Assembly: GCF_017433805.1 (NCBI RefSeq)
Contig: NZ_JAFRGN010000031.1
Location: 1-64,000, forward strand
Length of the DNA stretch: 64,000 nt
Source: Butyrivibrio sp.
GTDB taxonomy: Bacteria > Bacillota > Clostridia > Lachnospirales > Lachnospiraceae
Direction: 5' to 3'
Made by a program: the position numbers and the translations under genes. The notes under the pieces were generated by a model. The model saw nothing but the letters and a program-made list of their open reading frames with translations. It had not been told where the DNA came from and made no database searches. This document shows, in pieces, positions 15,899-23,639 of the stretch; position 1 is the stretch's first letter, and every line of letters begins with the position of its first letter.

Positions 15899-15936
15899 TT
15901 AATGAGTAGGGGAGACTCATCTTCCCTACTCATTTT
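15899..15936 (+). terminator. Rho-independent terminator of the sugar ABC operon
   Basis: AATGAGTAGGG (15901-15911) pairs perfectly with CCCTACTCATT (15924-15934), ending in TTTT. It lies about 215 bases after the stop of the binding-protein gene, because the repeat element sits between. Confidence 0.85.
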
Positions 15937-15965
15937 GTCTATAAACTTTTTTTAGAGGTGTCTTT

Positions 15966-17333
15966 ATGACTAAAATGAAGTTTTACAGTGGACTTAAGGA
16001 AATAGGCGGAACAGTCATTGGTGTTGAGACTGAAAATGCTATTTGTTTGTTTGATTTTGGATTTGCTTATGCTGATAGACTTGATAGTAAAATACCTTTG
16101 CGTAAAGGTTTGGAAGCTTATGATTATGTTAGGCTTGGTGTATTAAATTCGATAGATGGCATATATGAGCCAGATATTGCTCATAAACTTGGAATCAAGG
16201 GATTTGGCGAGATTGATAAGGAAATTTTTGCTATTATATCCCATATGCATATAGATCACATGGGCGGGCTTGGTGCACTTGACCAGAAGATGCCTGTGTA
16301 TATGAGTAGAGAATCAGCTACTCTTTATCATGAGCTTGGCGTTATGGATGAGCTCGAGATAAGAGAGCATGAGAATATAATTCCTATTGATTACGATGGA
16401 TCTGTTACGGTAGGAGATATTACAATTACCTGTGTACAGGTAGATCATGATGTAATAGGTGCTTGTGGATTTATGATACAGACTCCTGATGGCAGTATCT
16501 GCTATACAGGAGATTACAGATATCACGGATATCATCCGGAGATAAGCGCTGCATTTGCACAGAAGTGTAAGGGCGCTGATGTGATGATAAGTGAGGGTGT
16601 TACAATAAGTCACAATGACATTGATATACTTTCACTTGAAGGTCCAGTCAGAGAGAATAATGAGCATACTCTTCTTGAGAAGATGAAGGGATTTGCTCAG
16701 GATGAAGAAGGTCTTATTGTAATCAATAATTACAATAGAAATGTAGAACGTATTCATAACTTTGTCTCTGTAATAAAGGAAGCGGGAAGAGAACTGGTTC
16801 TTTCTCCAGTTCAGGCTGAATACGTAGCTGCATTTTATAAGGAAGATAAGTTTTCAGTTTATGTACCAGATGGAGGAAGCGTGAATGCACCTCTTGTACG
16901 TGACTTCCCAGTTGTTACCAGAAAAGACCTTATTTCTGATCCAGCTAAGTATGTGCTTCAGCAGGATTACAAGGATGCTTATGAGCTATTTGAGCTTGCA
17001 GATGTAATATCTGTATACCTTCATATGGATGGAGCTCCACTTGGTGATTATGATCCTTCATATGCCAAGTTCTATTCACTCCTTAATGCTGCTGGATTGA
17101 ATGTAGTAAGATGCGGACTTGGCGGACATGCAGAGCCGTATTATCTCAGGAAACAGGTAGATGATATCGCTCCTAGAACTCTTATTCCTCTTCATAGCTT
17201 CAGACCAGAACAGCTCCTGTCCAAGAAAGCTGGTAAGATTGTTCTTCCTAATATAAACGATACAATCGTTCTTGATAAGGGAGAGTGCTTCTATGAGAAC
17301 AACGCCTGGAGCTGGAGTTATAGTAGCAAGTAA
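15966..17333 (+). CDS. RNase J-like metallo-beta-lactamase-fold hydrolase
   Basis: A 455-residue MBL-fold protein of the beta-CASP/RNase J-like group. Zinc ligands are visible in SHMHIDHMGG (about residues 93-102), VDHDVIGACGF, TGDYRYHG and the C-terminal PLHSFRPE. True RNase J is about 555 residues with a further C-terminal domain that is absent here, so this is a shorter paralogue; RNA is the likely substrate but unproven. GAGG precedes the ATG. Single gene with terminators on both sides. The codon usage is less biased than in the preceding sugar operon. Confidence 0.8.
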   Translation: MTKMKFYSGLKEIGGTVIGVETENAICLFDFGFAYADRLDSKIPLRKGLEAYDYVRLGVLNSIDGIYEPDIAHKLGIKGFGEIDKEIFAIISHMHIDHMGGLGALDQKMPVYMSRESATLYHELGVMDELEIREHENIIPIDYDGSVTVGDITITCVQVDHDVIGACGFMIQTPDGSICYTGDYRYHGYHPEISAAFAQKCKGADVMISEGVTISHNDIDILSLEGPVRENNEHTLLEKMKGFAQDEEGLIVINNYNRNVERIHNFVSVIKEAGRELVLSPVQAEYVAAFYKEDKFSVYVPDGGSVNAPLVRDFPVVTRKDLISDPAKYVLQQDYKDAYELFELADVISVYLHMDGAPLGDYDPSYAKFYSLLNAAGLNVVRCGLGGHAEPYYLRKQVDDIAPRTLIPLHSFRPEQLLSKKAGKIVLPNINDTIVLDKGECFYENNAWSWSYSSK

Positions 17334-17354
17334 ATAATAATGATGAATTATCAC

Positions 17355-17389
17355 AAGAGCATGCAAAGAAAAATTTGCATGCTCTTTTT
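17355..17389 (+). terminator. Rho-independent terminator
   Basis: AGAGCATGCAAA pairs perfectly with TTTGCATGCTCT around a 6-base loop, followed by five T; 22 bases after the metallo-hydrolase stop. Confidence 0.92.
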
Positions 17390-17421
17390 GAAATTAATAT
17401 TAAATTGTGTAAAATACGTCG

Positions 17422-17450
17422 TTGACAATGTTTATCAGTTAGTCTAAACT
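17422..17450 (+). promoter_or_regulatory. feo promoter P1
   Basis: TTGACA (17422-17427), 17-base spacer, TAAACT (17445-17450). The -10 lies inside operator 1, so a bound repressor would block it. Confidence 0.65.
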
Positions 17451-17453
17451 AAC
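17438..17453. promoter_or_regulatory. DtxR-family operator 1 (GTTAG-N6-CTAAC)
   Basis: GTTAGTCTAAACTAAC is a palindrome of form GTTAG-N6-CTAAC overlapping the P1 -10. The same pattern occurs at 17504-17519 and 18029-18044. It resembles the TTAGG..CCTAA-type boxes of iron-responsive DtxR/IdeR regulators. Confidence 0.75.
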
Positions 17454-17463
17454 ATACGGTTAG

Positions 17464-17497
17464 CGGAGAGTAACAAAATGCTCCGCATATTTATAAT
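17464..17497 (+). promoter_or_regulatory. Hairpin and candidate second -10 in feo leader
   Basis: GCGGAG/CTCCGC (17464-17486) forms a short stem in the leader. TATAAT follows at 17492-17497, seven bases before operator 2, and could be a second -10 without a clear -35. Confidence 0.4.
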
Positions 17498-17502
17498 AGC
17501 GA

Positions 17503-17520
17503 GGTTAGCGATGTCTAACC
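17503..17520. promoter_or_regulatory. DtxR-family operator 2
   Basis: GGTTAGCGATGTCTAACC: the GTTAG-N6-CTAAC pattern with one extra paired base on each side. It lies 25 bases before the first feoA start. Confidence 0.75.
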
Positions 17521-17544
17521 TATCAAATATAAAAGGGGGTATTC

Positions 17545-17757
17545 ATGATGCCTTTATCAATGGCTAACGCTGGAGAAATCGTTAGTATCAAGAAAATTGC
17601 TGGTACAGATGAAGTCAGACAGCATCTTTTTGAACTGGGATTTGTTACTGGAGAGGAAGTATCAATTGTAAATAAGAATGGCGGTAATCTTATCATCAAT
17701 GTTAAGGACAGTAGAATTGCGCTGGACAAAACTTTGGCTAATCGCATTTTTATCTAA
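17545..17757 (+). CDS. feoA: FeoA family protein (first copy)
   Basis: A 70-residue SH3-like FeoA protein, small cytoplasmic partner of the ferrous iron transporter FeoB. Typical features are the N-terminal GEIVSIKKIAG, the central LFELGFVTGEEVSIV, and DSRIALDKTLANRIFI at the end. Two ATG codons are adjacent; 17545 has GGGGG five bases before it. First gene of the iron operon, behind two operators; the second feoA starts 31 bases later. Confidence 0.92.
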   Translation: MMPLSMANAGEIVSIKKIAGTDEVRQHLFELGFVTGEEVSIVNKNGGNLIINVKDSRIALDKTLANRIFI

Positions 17758-17788
17758 ATAATAAAAAGTAGAAAGGGAGATTTGAAAA

Positions 17789-18010
17789 GTGAAGACACTT
17801 AGAGATGTTGAAATCGGACAGAGTGCTACAATCAAGAAGTTGCATGGGGAAGGACCAACAAGACGCAGAATCATGGATATGGGGCTTACAAAGGGTGCGG
17901 ATGTTATCATACGTAAGGTTGCGCCTCTTGGAGATCCTATTGAATTAACCGTAAGAGGCTATGAATTGACAGTACGTAAGGCTGATGCTGAGTTTGTTGA
18001 GGTTGAGTAA
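17789..18010 (+). CDS. feoA: FeoA family protein (second copy)
   Basis: A 73-residue second FeoA domain protein starting at GTG, with GGGAG nine bases upstream. It shows the family core RRRIMDMGLTKGADVIIRKVAPLGDPIEL and the end LTVRKADAEFVEV. It is only distantly similar to the first copy, so this is an old pair rather than a recent duplication. Twin feoA genes ahead of feoB are common in Clostridia. The 70-base gap to feoB holds a third operator. Confidence 0.92.
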   Translation: MKTLRDVEIGQSATIKKLHGEGPTRRRIMDMGLTKGADVIIRKVAPLGDPIELTVRGYELTVRKADAEFVEVE

Positions 18011-18028
18011 TTATTTTTTTGAATAAAT

Positions 18029-18044
18029 GTTAGCTACATCTAAC
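18029..18044. promoter_or_regulatory. DtxR-family operator 3, ahead of feoB
   Basis: GTTAGCTACATCTAAC, the same GTTAG-N6-CTAAC pattern, inside the operon 37 bases before the feoB start. It could control an internal promoter, or block elongation. Confidence 0.7.
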
Positions 18045-18080
18045 ATGGACATAATTGTTTATAAGAAGCAGGAGGAAAAA

Positions 18081-20375
18081 ATGGAAATAAAGATTGCATT
18101 AGCGGGTAATCCAAATAGTGGTAAGACCACATTGTTTAATGATCTGACAGGAAGTAGACAGTACGTTGGTAACTGGCCTGGTGTTACTGTTGAAAAGAAA
18201 GAGGGTAAGCTTAAAGGAGCAGAGTATAAGGACGTTGTCATTCAGGATCTTCCTGGTATTTATTCTCTTTCACCATATACACTTGAGGAAGTGGTTTCTC
18301 GTACATACCTTGTTACAGAGAAGCCTGATGCCATCATCAATATCGTAGATGGAACTAATATTGAGCGTAATCTGTATCTTACAACACAGCTTCTGGAGCT
18401 GAATATTCCTATGATAATTGCACTTAACATGATGGACCTTGTTCGTAAGAATGGCGATAAGGTTGATGTTAAGGCTCTTTCAGATGCTCTTGGCTGCGAG
18501 GTAGTTGAGCTTTCAGCGCTTAAGAGTGAGGGAACAGATACTCTTATTAAGAAGGCTGTAGCGGCGGCCAAGAATAAAAAGGTACATGAACAGAAAAAGG
18601 TAATTACTGGAGAAGCGGCTTCTGCGGTTGAAAGAATTGAGGGGATTCTTAAAGGCTCAGTAGATGACAGTTTACTTCATTGGAGCGCCATCAAGGCCTT
18701 CGAACATGATGAAAAGGCCATGGAGACCATGAACATCACTGCAAGCACTAAGGCAGAAATCGATGCAGTGGTTAAAGAGTGTGAGAAAGCTCTTGATGAT
18801 GATGCTGAGTCTATCATCACTAACGAGAGATATAACTATATTACTGGTGTTACATCCAAGGCAGTCAAGAAAGGACGAGCTAAGGGAGAGCTTTCTACAT
18901 CAGATAAGATCGATAGGATCGTTACAAACCGTATTCTTGGTCTTCCTATCTTTGTAGTTATTATGTTCTTTATTTATGCAGTTGCTATGGGCGGTTGGAG
19001 CGTATCTATCGGTACAAGAGCTACTGACTTTACTAATGATGTTATCTTTGGTGAGTGGGTTCCAGATTTCTTTGCTACAATACTTGGTGCGCTTCATGTT
19101 GAAGAGGACACAGTTCTCTATGGACTCATTCAGGATGGTATCGTAGCTGGTGTTGGTGCAGTCATTGGTTTCGTTCCTCAGATGCTTGTTTTGTTCCTTC
19201 TTCTTTCTATTCTGGAAGATGTAGGTTACATGGCACGTGTAGCGTTCGTAATGGATCGTATCTTCAGACAGTTCGGCCTTTCAGGTAAGTCATTCATTCC
19301 TTGCCTTGTTGCTACAGGTTGTGGAGTTCCTGGCATTATGGCAAGCCGTACTATTGAGAATGAACGTGATCGTAGAATGACAATCATGACAACAACATTT
19401 ATGCCTTGCGGTGCTAAGCTTCCTATTATCGGACTTATTGCAGGTGCTGTATTTGGCGGATCACCATGGATCGCTACATCAGCTTACTTTATCGGAATTG
19501 GTTCTATCATTCTTTCAGGTATTATTTTAAAGAAGTTTAAGGCATTTGCAGGAATTCCAGCGCCTTTCGTTATGGAGCTTCCTACATACCACGTTCCTTC
19601 TTTTGTTGGTGTTCTTCGCGCTACCTGGGAGAGAGGCTGGTCATTTATTAAAAGAGCTGGATCAGTAATTGTTGTAGCATCTGTAATTATCTGGTTCTTA
19701 TCTGCTTTTGGTACAGTAAATGGTCACTTTGGGCTGGTAGATAACCTCTTTGAGGATGAAAGTATTGTAAACGATGAGTATGTCACTGAGCTGGCAGATA
19801 AAATGGATGTTTCTGAAGATGAAGTTAATCCTATGGATGCATCACTTCTGGCTGGAATTGGTAATTCATTCTCGTTTGTATTCAAGCCACTTGGATTTGG
19901 TAACTGGAAACCTGCTGTTGCGACAGTTACAGGTCTTGTAGCCAAAGAAAATGTTGTTGGAACTTTTGGAGTTCTATATAATTATGATAATGAAGCAGAG
20001 GAACTGGAAGAAAATGGCGATCAGATATGGGACAGAGTAGCAGCAGATTATACTCCAATCGCTGCATTCTCATTTATGATATTCAATCTTCTTTGTGCTC
20101 CATGCTTTGCAGCAATTGGTGCTATTAAGAGAGAGATGAATAATGCCAAGTGGACATGGGCAGCAATCGGTTATATGACAGGATGGGCTTATGTACTTGC
20201 TCTCATTGTTTATAACCTCGGAGGCTTAATTGTAGGAGAGGTTGCTTTTGGCTTTGGAACTATTGTTGCCATAGCTCTTTTAATTGGCCTTGTATATCTC
20301 ATTTTTAGAAATGGATATCAGGCAACAGAAGAGGACAAGAGAGGCAATATGAATTCTGTAAAAGCTACAGCTTGA
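18081..20375 (+). CDS. feoB: Ferrous iron transporter FeoB
   Basis: A 764-residue Fe(II) importer. The N-terminal GTPase domain has G1 GNPNSGKTT at 9-17, G3 DLPGIYSL, and G4 as NMMD, followed by a helical GDI domain and a membrane part with the two Gate motifs (for example ATGCGVPGIMASRTIENERDRR and a second Cys-containing FNLLCAPCFAAIGAIKREM segment). The N-terminal extension from an upstream start at 18027 would cross operator 3, so I chose ATG 18081, which has GGAGG five bases upstream. Followed by a Cys-rich membrane peptide gene 31 bases later. Confidence 0.95.
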   Translation: MEIKIALAGNPNSGKTTLFNDLTGSRQYVGNWPGVTVEKKEGKLKGAEYKDVVIQDLPGIYSLSPYTLEEVVSRTYLVTEKPDAIINIVDGTNIERNLYLTTQLLELNIPMIIALNMMDLVRKNGDKVDVKALSDALGCEVVELSALKSEGTDTLIKKAVAAAKNKKVHEQKKVITGEAASAVERIEGILKGSVDDSLLHWSAIKAFEHDEKAMETMNITASTKAEIDAVVKECEKALDDDAESIITNERYNYITGVTSKAVKKGRAKGELSTSDKIDRIVTNRILGLPIFVVIMFFIYAVAMGGWSVSIGTRATDFTNDVIFGEWVPDFFATILGALHVEEDTVLYGLIQDGIVAGVGAVIGFVPQMLVLFLLLSILEDVGYMARVAFVMDRIFRQFGLSGKSFIPCLVATGCGVPGIMASRTIENERDRRMTIMTTTFMPCGAKLPIIGLIAGAVFGGSPWIATSAYFIGIGSIILSGIILKKFKAFAGIPAPFVMELPTYHVPSFVGVLRATWERGWSFIKRAGSVIVVASVIIWFLSAFGTVNGHFGLVDNLFEDESIVNDEYVTELADKMDVSEDEVNPMDASLLAGIGNSFSFVFKPLGFGNWKPAVATVTGLVAKENVVGTFGVLYNYDNEAEELEENGDQIWDRVAADYTPIAAFSFMIFNLLCAPCFAAIGAIKREMNNAKWTWAAIGYMTGWAYVLALIVYNLGGLIVGEVAFGFGTIVAIALLIGLVYLIFRNGYQATEEDKRGNMNSVKATA

Positions 20376-20406
20376 TGTTTAGTGTGATTTATTTTGGAGG
20401 TGTGAT

Positions 20407-20586
20407 ATGTCACCTATTATTGGAAATGCTATAGTTATAGTAGTTTTAGCAATTGTGCTATTCTTTAGCGGAAGAAAATGTGTACAGATATTTAAAAATG
20501 AACTTGCTGGAAAAGGATGCTCTGGATGTTCTGGTGGTTGCAACTGTAATTGTCATAAAGACTCCGGATGCTCAGAATGTAAGTGA
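20407..20586 (+). CDS. FeoB-associated Cys-rich membrane protein
   Basis: A 59-residue protein with one transmembrane segment (about residues 3-20) followed by GRK and a Cys-rich tail with eight cysteines (Cys25, then CSGCSGGCNCNCH, and Cys56/Cys59-type CSEC at the end). It matches the small FeoB-associated Cys-rich proteins that follow feoB in many Firmicutes and may sense or deliver iron (inference). GGAGG lies six bases before the ATG. It is the last gene of the feo operon before the terminator at 20610. Confidence 0.88.
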   Translation: MSPIIGNAIVIVVLAIVLFFSGRKCVQIFKNELAGKGCSGCSGGCNCNCHKDSGCSECK

Positions 20587-20609
20587 TTAACGCTTTAGAA
20601 TGATCAGAT

Positions 20610-20652
20610 AACTGCCTTATAGATATGATTTCTGTAGGGCAGTTATTTTTTT
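20610..20652 (+). terminator. Terminator of the feo operon
   Basis: AACTGCC (20610-20616) pairs with GGCAGTT (20638-20644), with further pairing inside, followed by seven T. The stem overlaps the end of the minus-strand gene remnant at 20643-20801. Confidence 0.88.
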
Positions 20653-20801
20653 ACAAAAAGATAAAATGTGTCCGCGTCATACGGACATTTGTCTTTATGC
20701 ACAATCAATTCATAATTATCAAATAAAGATTGTGCAATATTTAATCCATAAGGGTCTTTTATATATCTTAAGTTTGCATTATAATCTTTTAAGACTTTAA
20801 C
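20643..20801 (-). pseudogene. C-terminal remnant of a decayed gene
   Basis: The minus strand is open for 52 codons (from the codon after a TAA at 20804-20802 to TAA at 20645-20643) and reads like real protein: IKDPYGLNIAQSL, then NYELIVHKDKCPYDAD and TFYLFVKK at the end. There is no ATG, GTG or TTG start and no ribosome site, and sequence upstream of the stop is AT-rich and non-coding. I take it as the tail of a lost gene of unknown family; chance is possible. Confidence 0.4.
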
Positions 20802-20821
20802 TTATAAAAGCATGGCTAAAC

Positions 20822-20854
20822 TGTATATATATACATCAGAGATTGTATTATACA
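20822..20854. promoter_or_regulatory. Two TGTAT..ATACA palindromes upstream of argH
   Basis: TGTATATATATACA (20822-20835) and TGTATTATACA (20844-20854) are perfect palindromes 22 bases apart. They are loosely like ArgR/AhrC ARG boxes (TGAAT..ATTCA) and sit where a repressor of an arginine gene could act. Being AT-rich, they could be fortuitous. Confidence 0.35.
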
Positions 20855-20906
20855 TTAGTTATTCATGACATATTCAAGAAATATACATTTTCCAGTTTCT
20901 TAACAT

Positions 20907-20912
20907 TATAAT
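20907..20912 (+). promoter_or_regulatory. Candidate -10 of argH
   Basis: TATAAT at 20907-20912, 60 bases before the argH start, without a good -35. The rest of the 386-base gap 20587-20972 holds the feo terminator, the gene remnant and the palindromes. Confidence 0.45.
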
Positions 20913-20972
20913 TTATCGCTAATCACAGCTTTTATTTAAACTAATTCTAATTTTTTATAGGAGATTTATATA

Positions 20973-22361
20973 ATGGCGCAGCTTTGGGGAGGAAGATTTA
21001 CCGGAAGTATAAATGAACTAGCTTGGAATTTTAATGCATCAATTACTTTTGATAAGAGATTTTTGGAAGTAGATGTTCGAGGTAGCAAGGCTCACGCAAC
21101 CATGCTTGCCAAGCAGGGCATTATTTCTGAGGAAGAGAAGGACCAGATAGTACAAGGGCTTGATTTTATTTTACAGGATGTTCTTGATGGTAAGCTTGAG
21201 ATCACAACCAAATATGAAGATATTCACAGCTTTTTGGAAGCTAATCTCATAGAGAGAATCGGCGATGCGGGTAAAAAGGTTCATACAGGGCGAAGTCGTA
21301 ATGATCAGGTAGCTCTTGATATGAGGCTTTATGCCAGGGGTGAAGTGGAACATATGTCAGAGCTTCTTATGAATATGCTAAAGTGTCTTCATAAGATAAT
21401 GGAAGATAATCTTGATACCTATATGCCAGGCTTTACGCATCTTCAGAAGGCTCAGCCGGTTACATTAGCTCATCATGTTGGAGCTTATTATGAAATGTTC
21501 AAAAGAGATCTCCTCAGGATGAAGGATATCTATAACAGGATGAACTATTGTCCGCTTGGAGCTGGAGCACTCGCTGGAACAACCTATCCACTTGATAGAG
21601 AGTATACAGCGCAGCTTCTTGATTTCTTTGGTCCAACACTAAACAGCATGGATTCTGTATCAGACAGAGATTACCTGATAGAGTTTATGTCAGCTCTTTC
21701 TACTATAATGATGCATCTCTCAAGGTTTTCAGAAGAAGTTATTATCTGGAATTCCAATGAGTACAGATTCGTAACAATAGATGATGCTTATTCTACAGGC
21801 AGTAGTATAATGCCTCAAAAGAAGAATCCTGATATCGCAGAGCTGGTTCGTGGTAAGACTGGAAGAGTTTACGGCGACCTGATGTCGCTTCTGACTACTA
21901 TGAAGGGCATACCACTTGCATATAACAAGGACATGCAGGAGGATAAGGAAGCGTTCTTTGATGCTATAGATAATACCTCCAATTGCCTTACTCTTTTTAC
22001 AGATATGCTTGCAACTATTAAATTCAATAAAGATGCAATGGAAAAGAGTGCGATGATGGGCTTTACCAATGCAACAGATGCAGCTGATTATCTGGTTAAT
22101 AAGGGAATGCCATTCAGGGATGCCCATTCAGTAATCGGAAGGCTCGTTTTGTACTGCATTGATAAGAATTGTGCTATAGATGATCTTGAAATCGAAGAGC
22201 TTAAGAGATTCTCAGAGATGTTCGATTCGGATATATATGATGCGATAAGCCTGCAGACATGCGTTAATAAGAGACTTACTATCGGGGCTCCAAGCCCAGA
22301 GGCTATGAAGCAGGTGTTAGAACTTGGCGACGAGTTCTTACATACATTTAAACTTAAGTAA
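20973..22361 (+). CDS. argH: Argininosuccinate lyase
   Basis: A 462-residue cytoplasmic enzyme of arginine synthesis that splits argininosuccinate to arginine and fumarate. It begins QLWGGRFTGS and has HTGRSRNDQVA, the HLQKAQPVTLAHH region, and the fumarase-superfamily signature GSSIMPQKKNP at 276-286. Full family length. GGAG is nine bases before the ATG. No other arginine gene is in the window; asd follows after 116 bases with its own leader. Confidence 0.96.
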   Translation: MAQLWGGRFTGSINELAWNFNASITFDKRFLEVDVRGSKAHATMLAKQGIISEEEKDQIVQGLDFILQDVLDGKLEITTKYEDIHSFLEANLIERIGDAGKKVHTGRSRNDQVALDMRLYARGEVEHMSELLMNMLKCLHKIMEDNLDTYMPGFTHLQKAQPVTLAHHVGAYYEMFKRDLLRMKDIYNRMNYCPLGAGALAGTTYPLDREYTAQLLDFFGPTLNSMDSVSDRDYLIEFMSALSTIMMHLSRFSEEVIIWNSNEYRFVTIDDAYSTGSSIMPQKKNPDIAELVRGKTGRVYGDLMSLLTTMKGIPLAYNKDMQEDKEAFFDAIDNTSNCLTLFTDMLATIKFNKDAMEKSAMMGFTNATDAADYLVNKGMPFRDAHSVIGRLVLYCIDKNCAIDDLEIEELKRFSEMFDSDIYDAISLQTCVNKRLTIGAPSPEAMKQVLELGDEFLHTFKLK

Positions 22362-22385
22362 TTATTTGGCAAAGTGAATGTACAG

Positions 22386-22456
22386 ATAAACCGATTTGAT
22401 GTGAAACATCATCGGAGGTTTATATGTATATTCATGTGCTGAAGATATATCTATGA
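22386..22456 (+). promoter_or_regulatory. Hairpin masking the ribosome site of a 10-codon leader ORF before asd
   Basis: ATAAACC-GAT (22386-22395) and GATGT (22398-22402) pair with ACATC-ATC (22406-22413) and GGTTTAT (22417-22423). The 3' arm contains GGAGG (22414-22418), which is five bases before ATG 22424; the ORF reads MYIHVLKIYL and stops at 22454-22456, 21 bases before asd. It has a good ribosome site but no run of regulatory codons. No T run follows the hairpin. Confidence 0.45.
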
Positions 22457-22477
22457 TAATTAAGGAGGAGTTTTATT

Positions 22478-23563
22478 ATGAGCGAGAAATTAAAAGTTGC
22501 AGTTCTTGGTGGAACTGGTATGGTAGGTCAGAGATTTATCTCTATTCTCAATAACCATCCATGGTTTGAGGTAACAACAGTTGCTGCAAGCCCACGTTCT
22601 GCTGGCCAGACTTATGAAGAGGCTGTAGGTGGCAGATGGAAGATGGATGAGCCTATTCCTGATTCTGTTAAGAACCTTGTTATTAAGGATGTTACTGATG
22701 TTGCTGGCGTTTCAGCAGACGTTGACTTTGTTCTTTCTGCTGTTAATATGTCCAAGGATGAGATCAAGCACATCGAGGAAGAGTATGCTAAGACAGAGAC
22801 TCCTGTAGTTTCTAATAACTCAGCTCACAGATGGACTCCTGATGTTCCTATGATCATTCCTGAGATAAACCCTCAGCACATGGATGTAATTGAGTTCCAG
22901 AAGAAGAGACTTGGAACAACAAACGGCTTTATCGCTGTTAAGCCTAACTGCTCAATTCAGAGCTATACACCAGCTCTTACAGCTTGGAAAGAGTATGAGC
23001 CATACGAGGTTGTAGCTACAACATACCAGGCTATTTCAGGTGCTGGTAAGAACTTCGAAGAGTGGCCAGAGATGGTAGGTAACGTTATTCCTTTCATTTC
23101 AGGTGAGGAAGAGAAGTCAGAAAAAGAGCCACTTAGAATCTGGGGTAAGATTGAGAATGGCGTTATTGTTCCAGCTGACGATGTTAAGATCACATGTCAG
23201 TGTATCAGAATTCCAGTGCTCTATGGTCACACAGCAGCAGCTTTTGTTAAGTTTAAGAAGAACCCAACAAAGGAAGAGCTTGTTGAGAAGCTTGAGAAGT
23301 TCTCAGGACTTCCACAGCAGCTTGGACTTCCTAGCGCTCCTAAGCAGTTTATTCAGTACATGCAGGAGGACAACAGACCACAGATCACTCTTGATGTTAA
23401 CTATGAGAATGGTATGGGTGTCAGCATCGGCAGACTTCGTGAAGATACAGTATATGACTGGAAGTTTGTTGGACTTTCACACAACACTCTTCGTGGAGCA
23501 GCAGGTGGTGCTGTTGAGTGTGCTGAACTTCTTAAAGCAAGTGGATTTATTAATGCAAAATAA
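22478..23563 (+). CDS. asd: Aspartate-semialdehyde dehydrogenase
   Basis: A 361-residue NADP-dependent enzyme reducing aspartyl phosphate to aspartate semialdehyde, the branch point to lysine, threonine, methionine and diaminopimelate. N-terminal nucleotide-binding loop GGTGMVGQRF (residues about 11-20), catalytic Cys158 in KPNCSIQ, and the C-terminal VSIGRLRED-HNTLRGAAGGAVECAELL region of the archaeal/Firmicute-type branch. AAGGAGG precedes the ATG. Codon usage is strongly biased, as expected for high expression. Confidence 0.95.
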   Translation: MSEKLKVAVLGGTGMVGQRFISILNNHPWFEVTTVAASPRSAGQTYEEAVGGRWKMDEPIPDSVKNLVIKDVTDVAGVSADVDFVLSAVNMSKDEIKHIEEEYAKTETPVVSNNSAHRWTPDVPMIIPEINPQHMDVIEFQKKRLGTTNGFIAVKPNCSIQSYTPALTAWKEYEPYEVVATTYQAISGAGKNFEEWPEMVGNVIPFISGEEEKSEKEPLRIWGKIENGVIVPADDVKITCQCIRIPVLYGHTAAAFVKFKKNPTKEELVEKLEKFSGLPQQLGLPSAPKQFIQYMQEDNRPQITLDVNYENGMGVSIGRLREDTVYDWKFVGLSHNTLRGAAGGAVECAELLKASGFINAK

Positions 23564-23639
23564 TGTTGTAAAATATAATTGAATACTAGTAACTGTAAAC
23601 TCAAAGGTTTTATCCACACAAATTATTGATTGGGGATTT

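Noticed and set aside
22362-22477. Lysine riboswitch before asd
   Set aside because: The 116-base gap is too short and lacks the conserved five-helix junction motifs.
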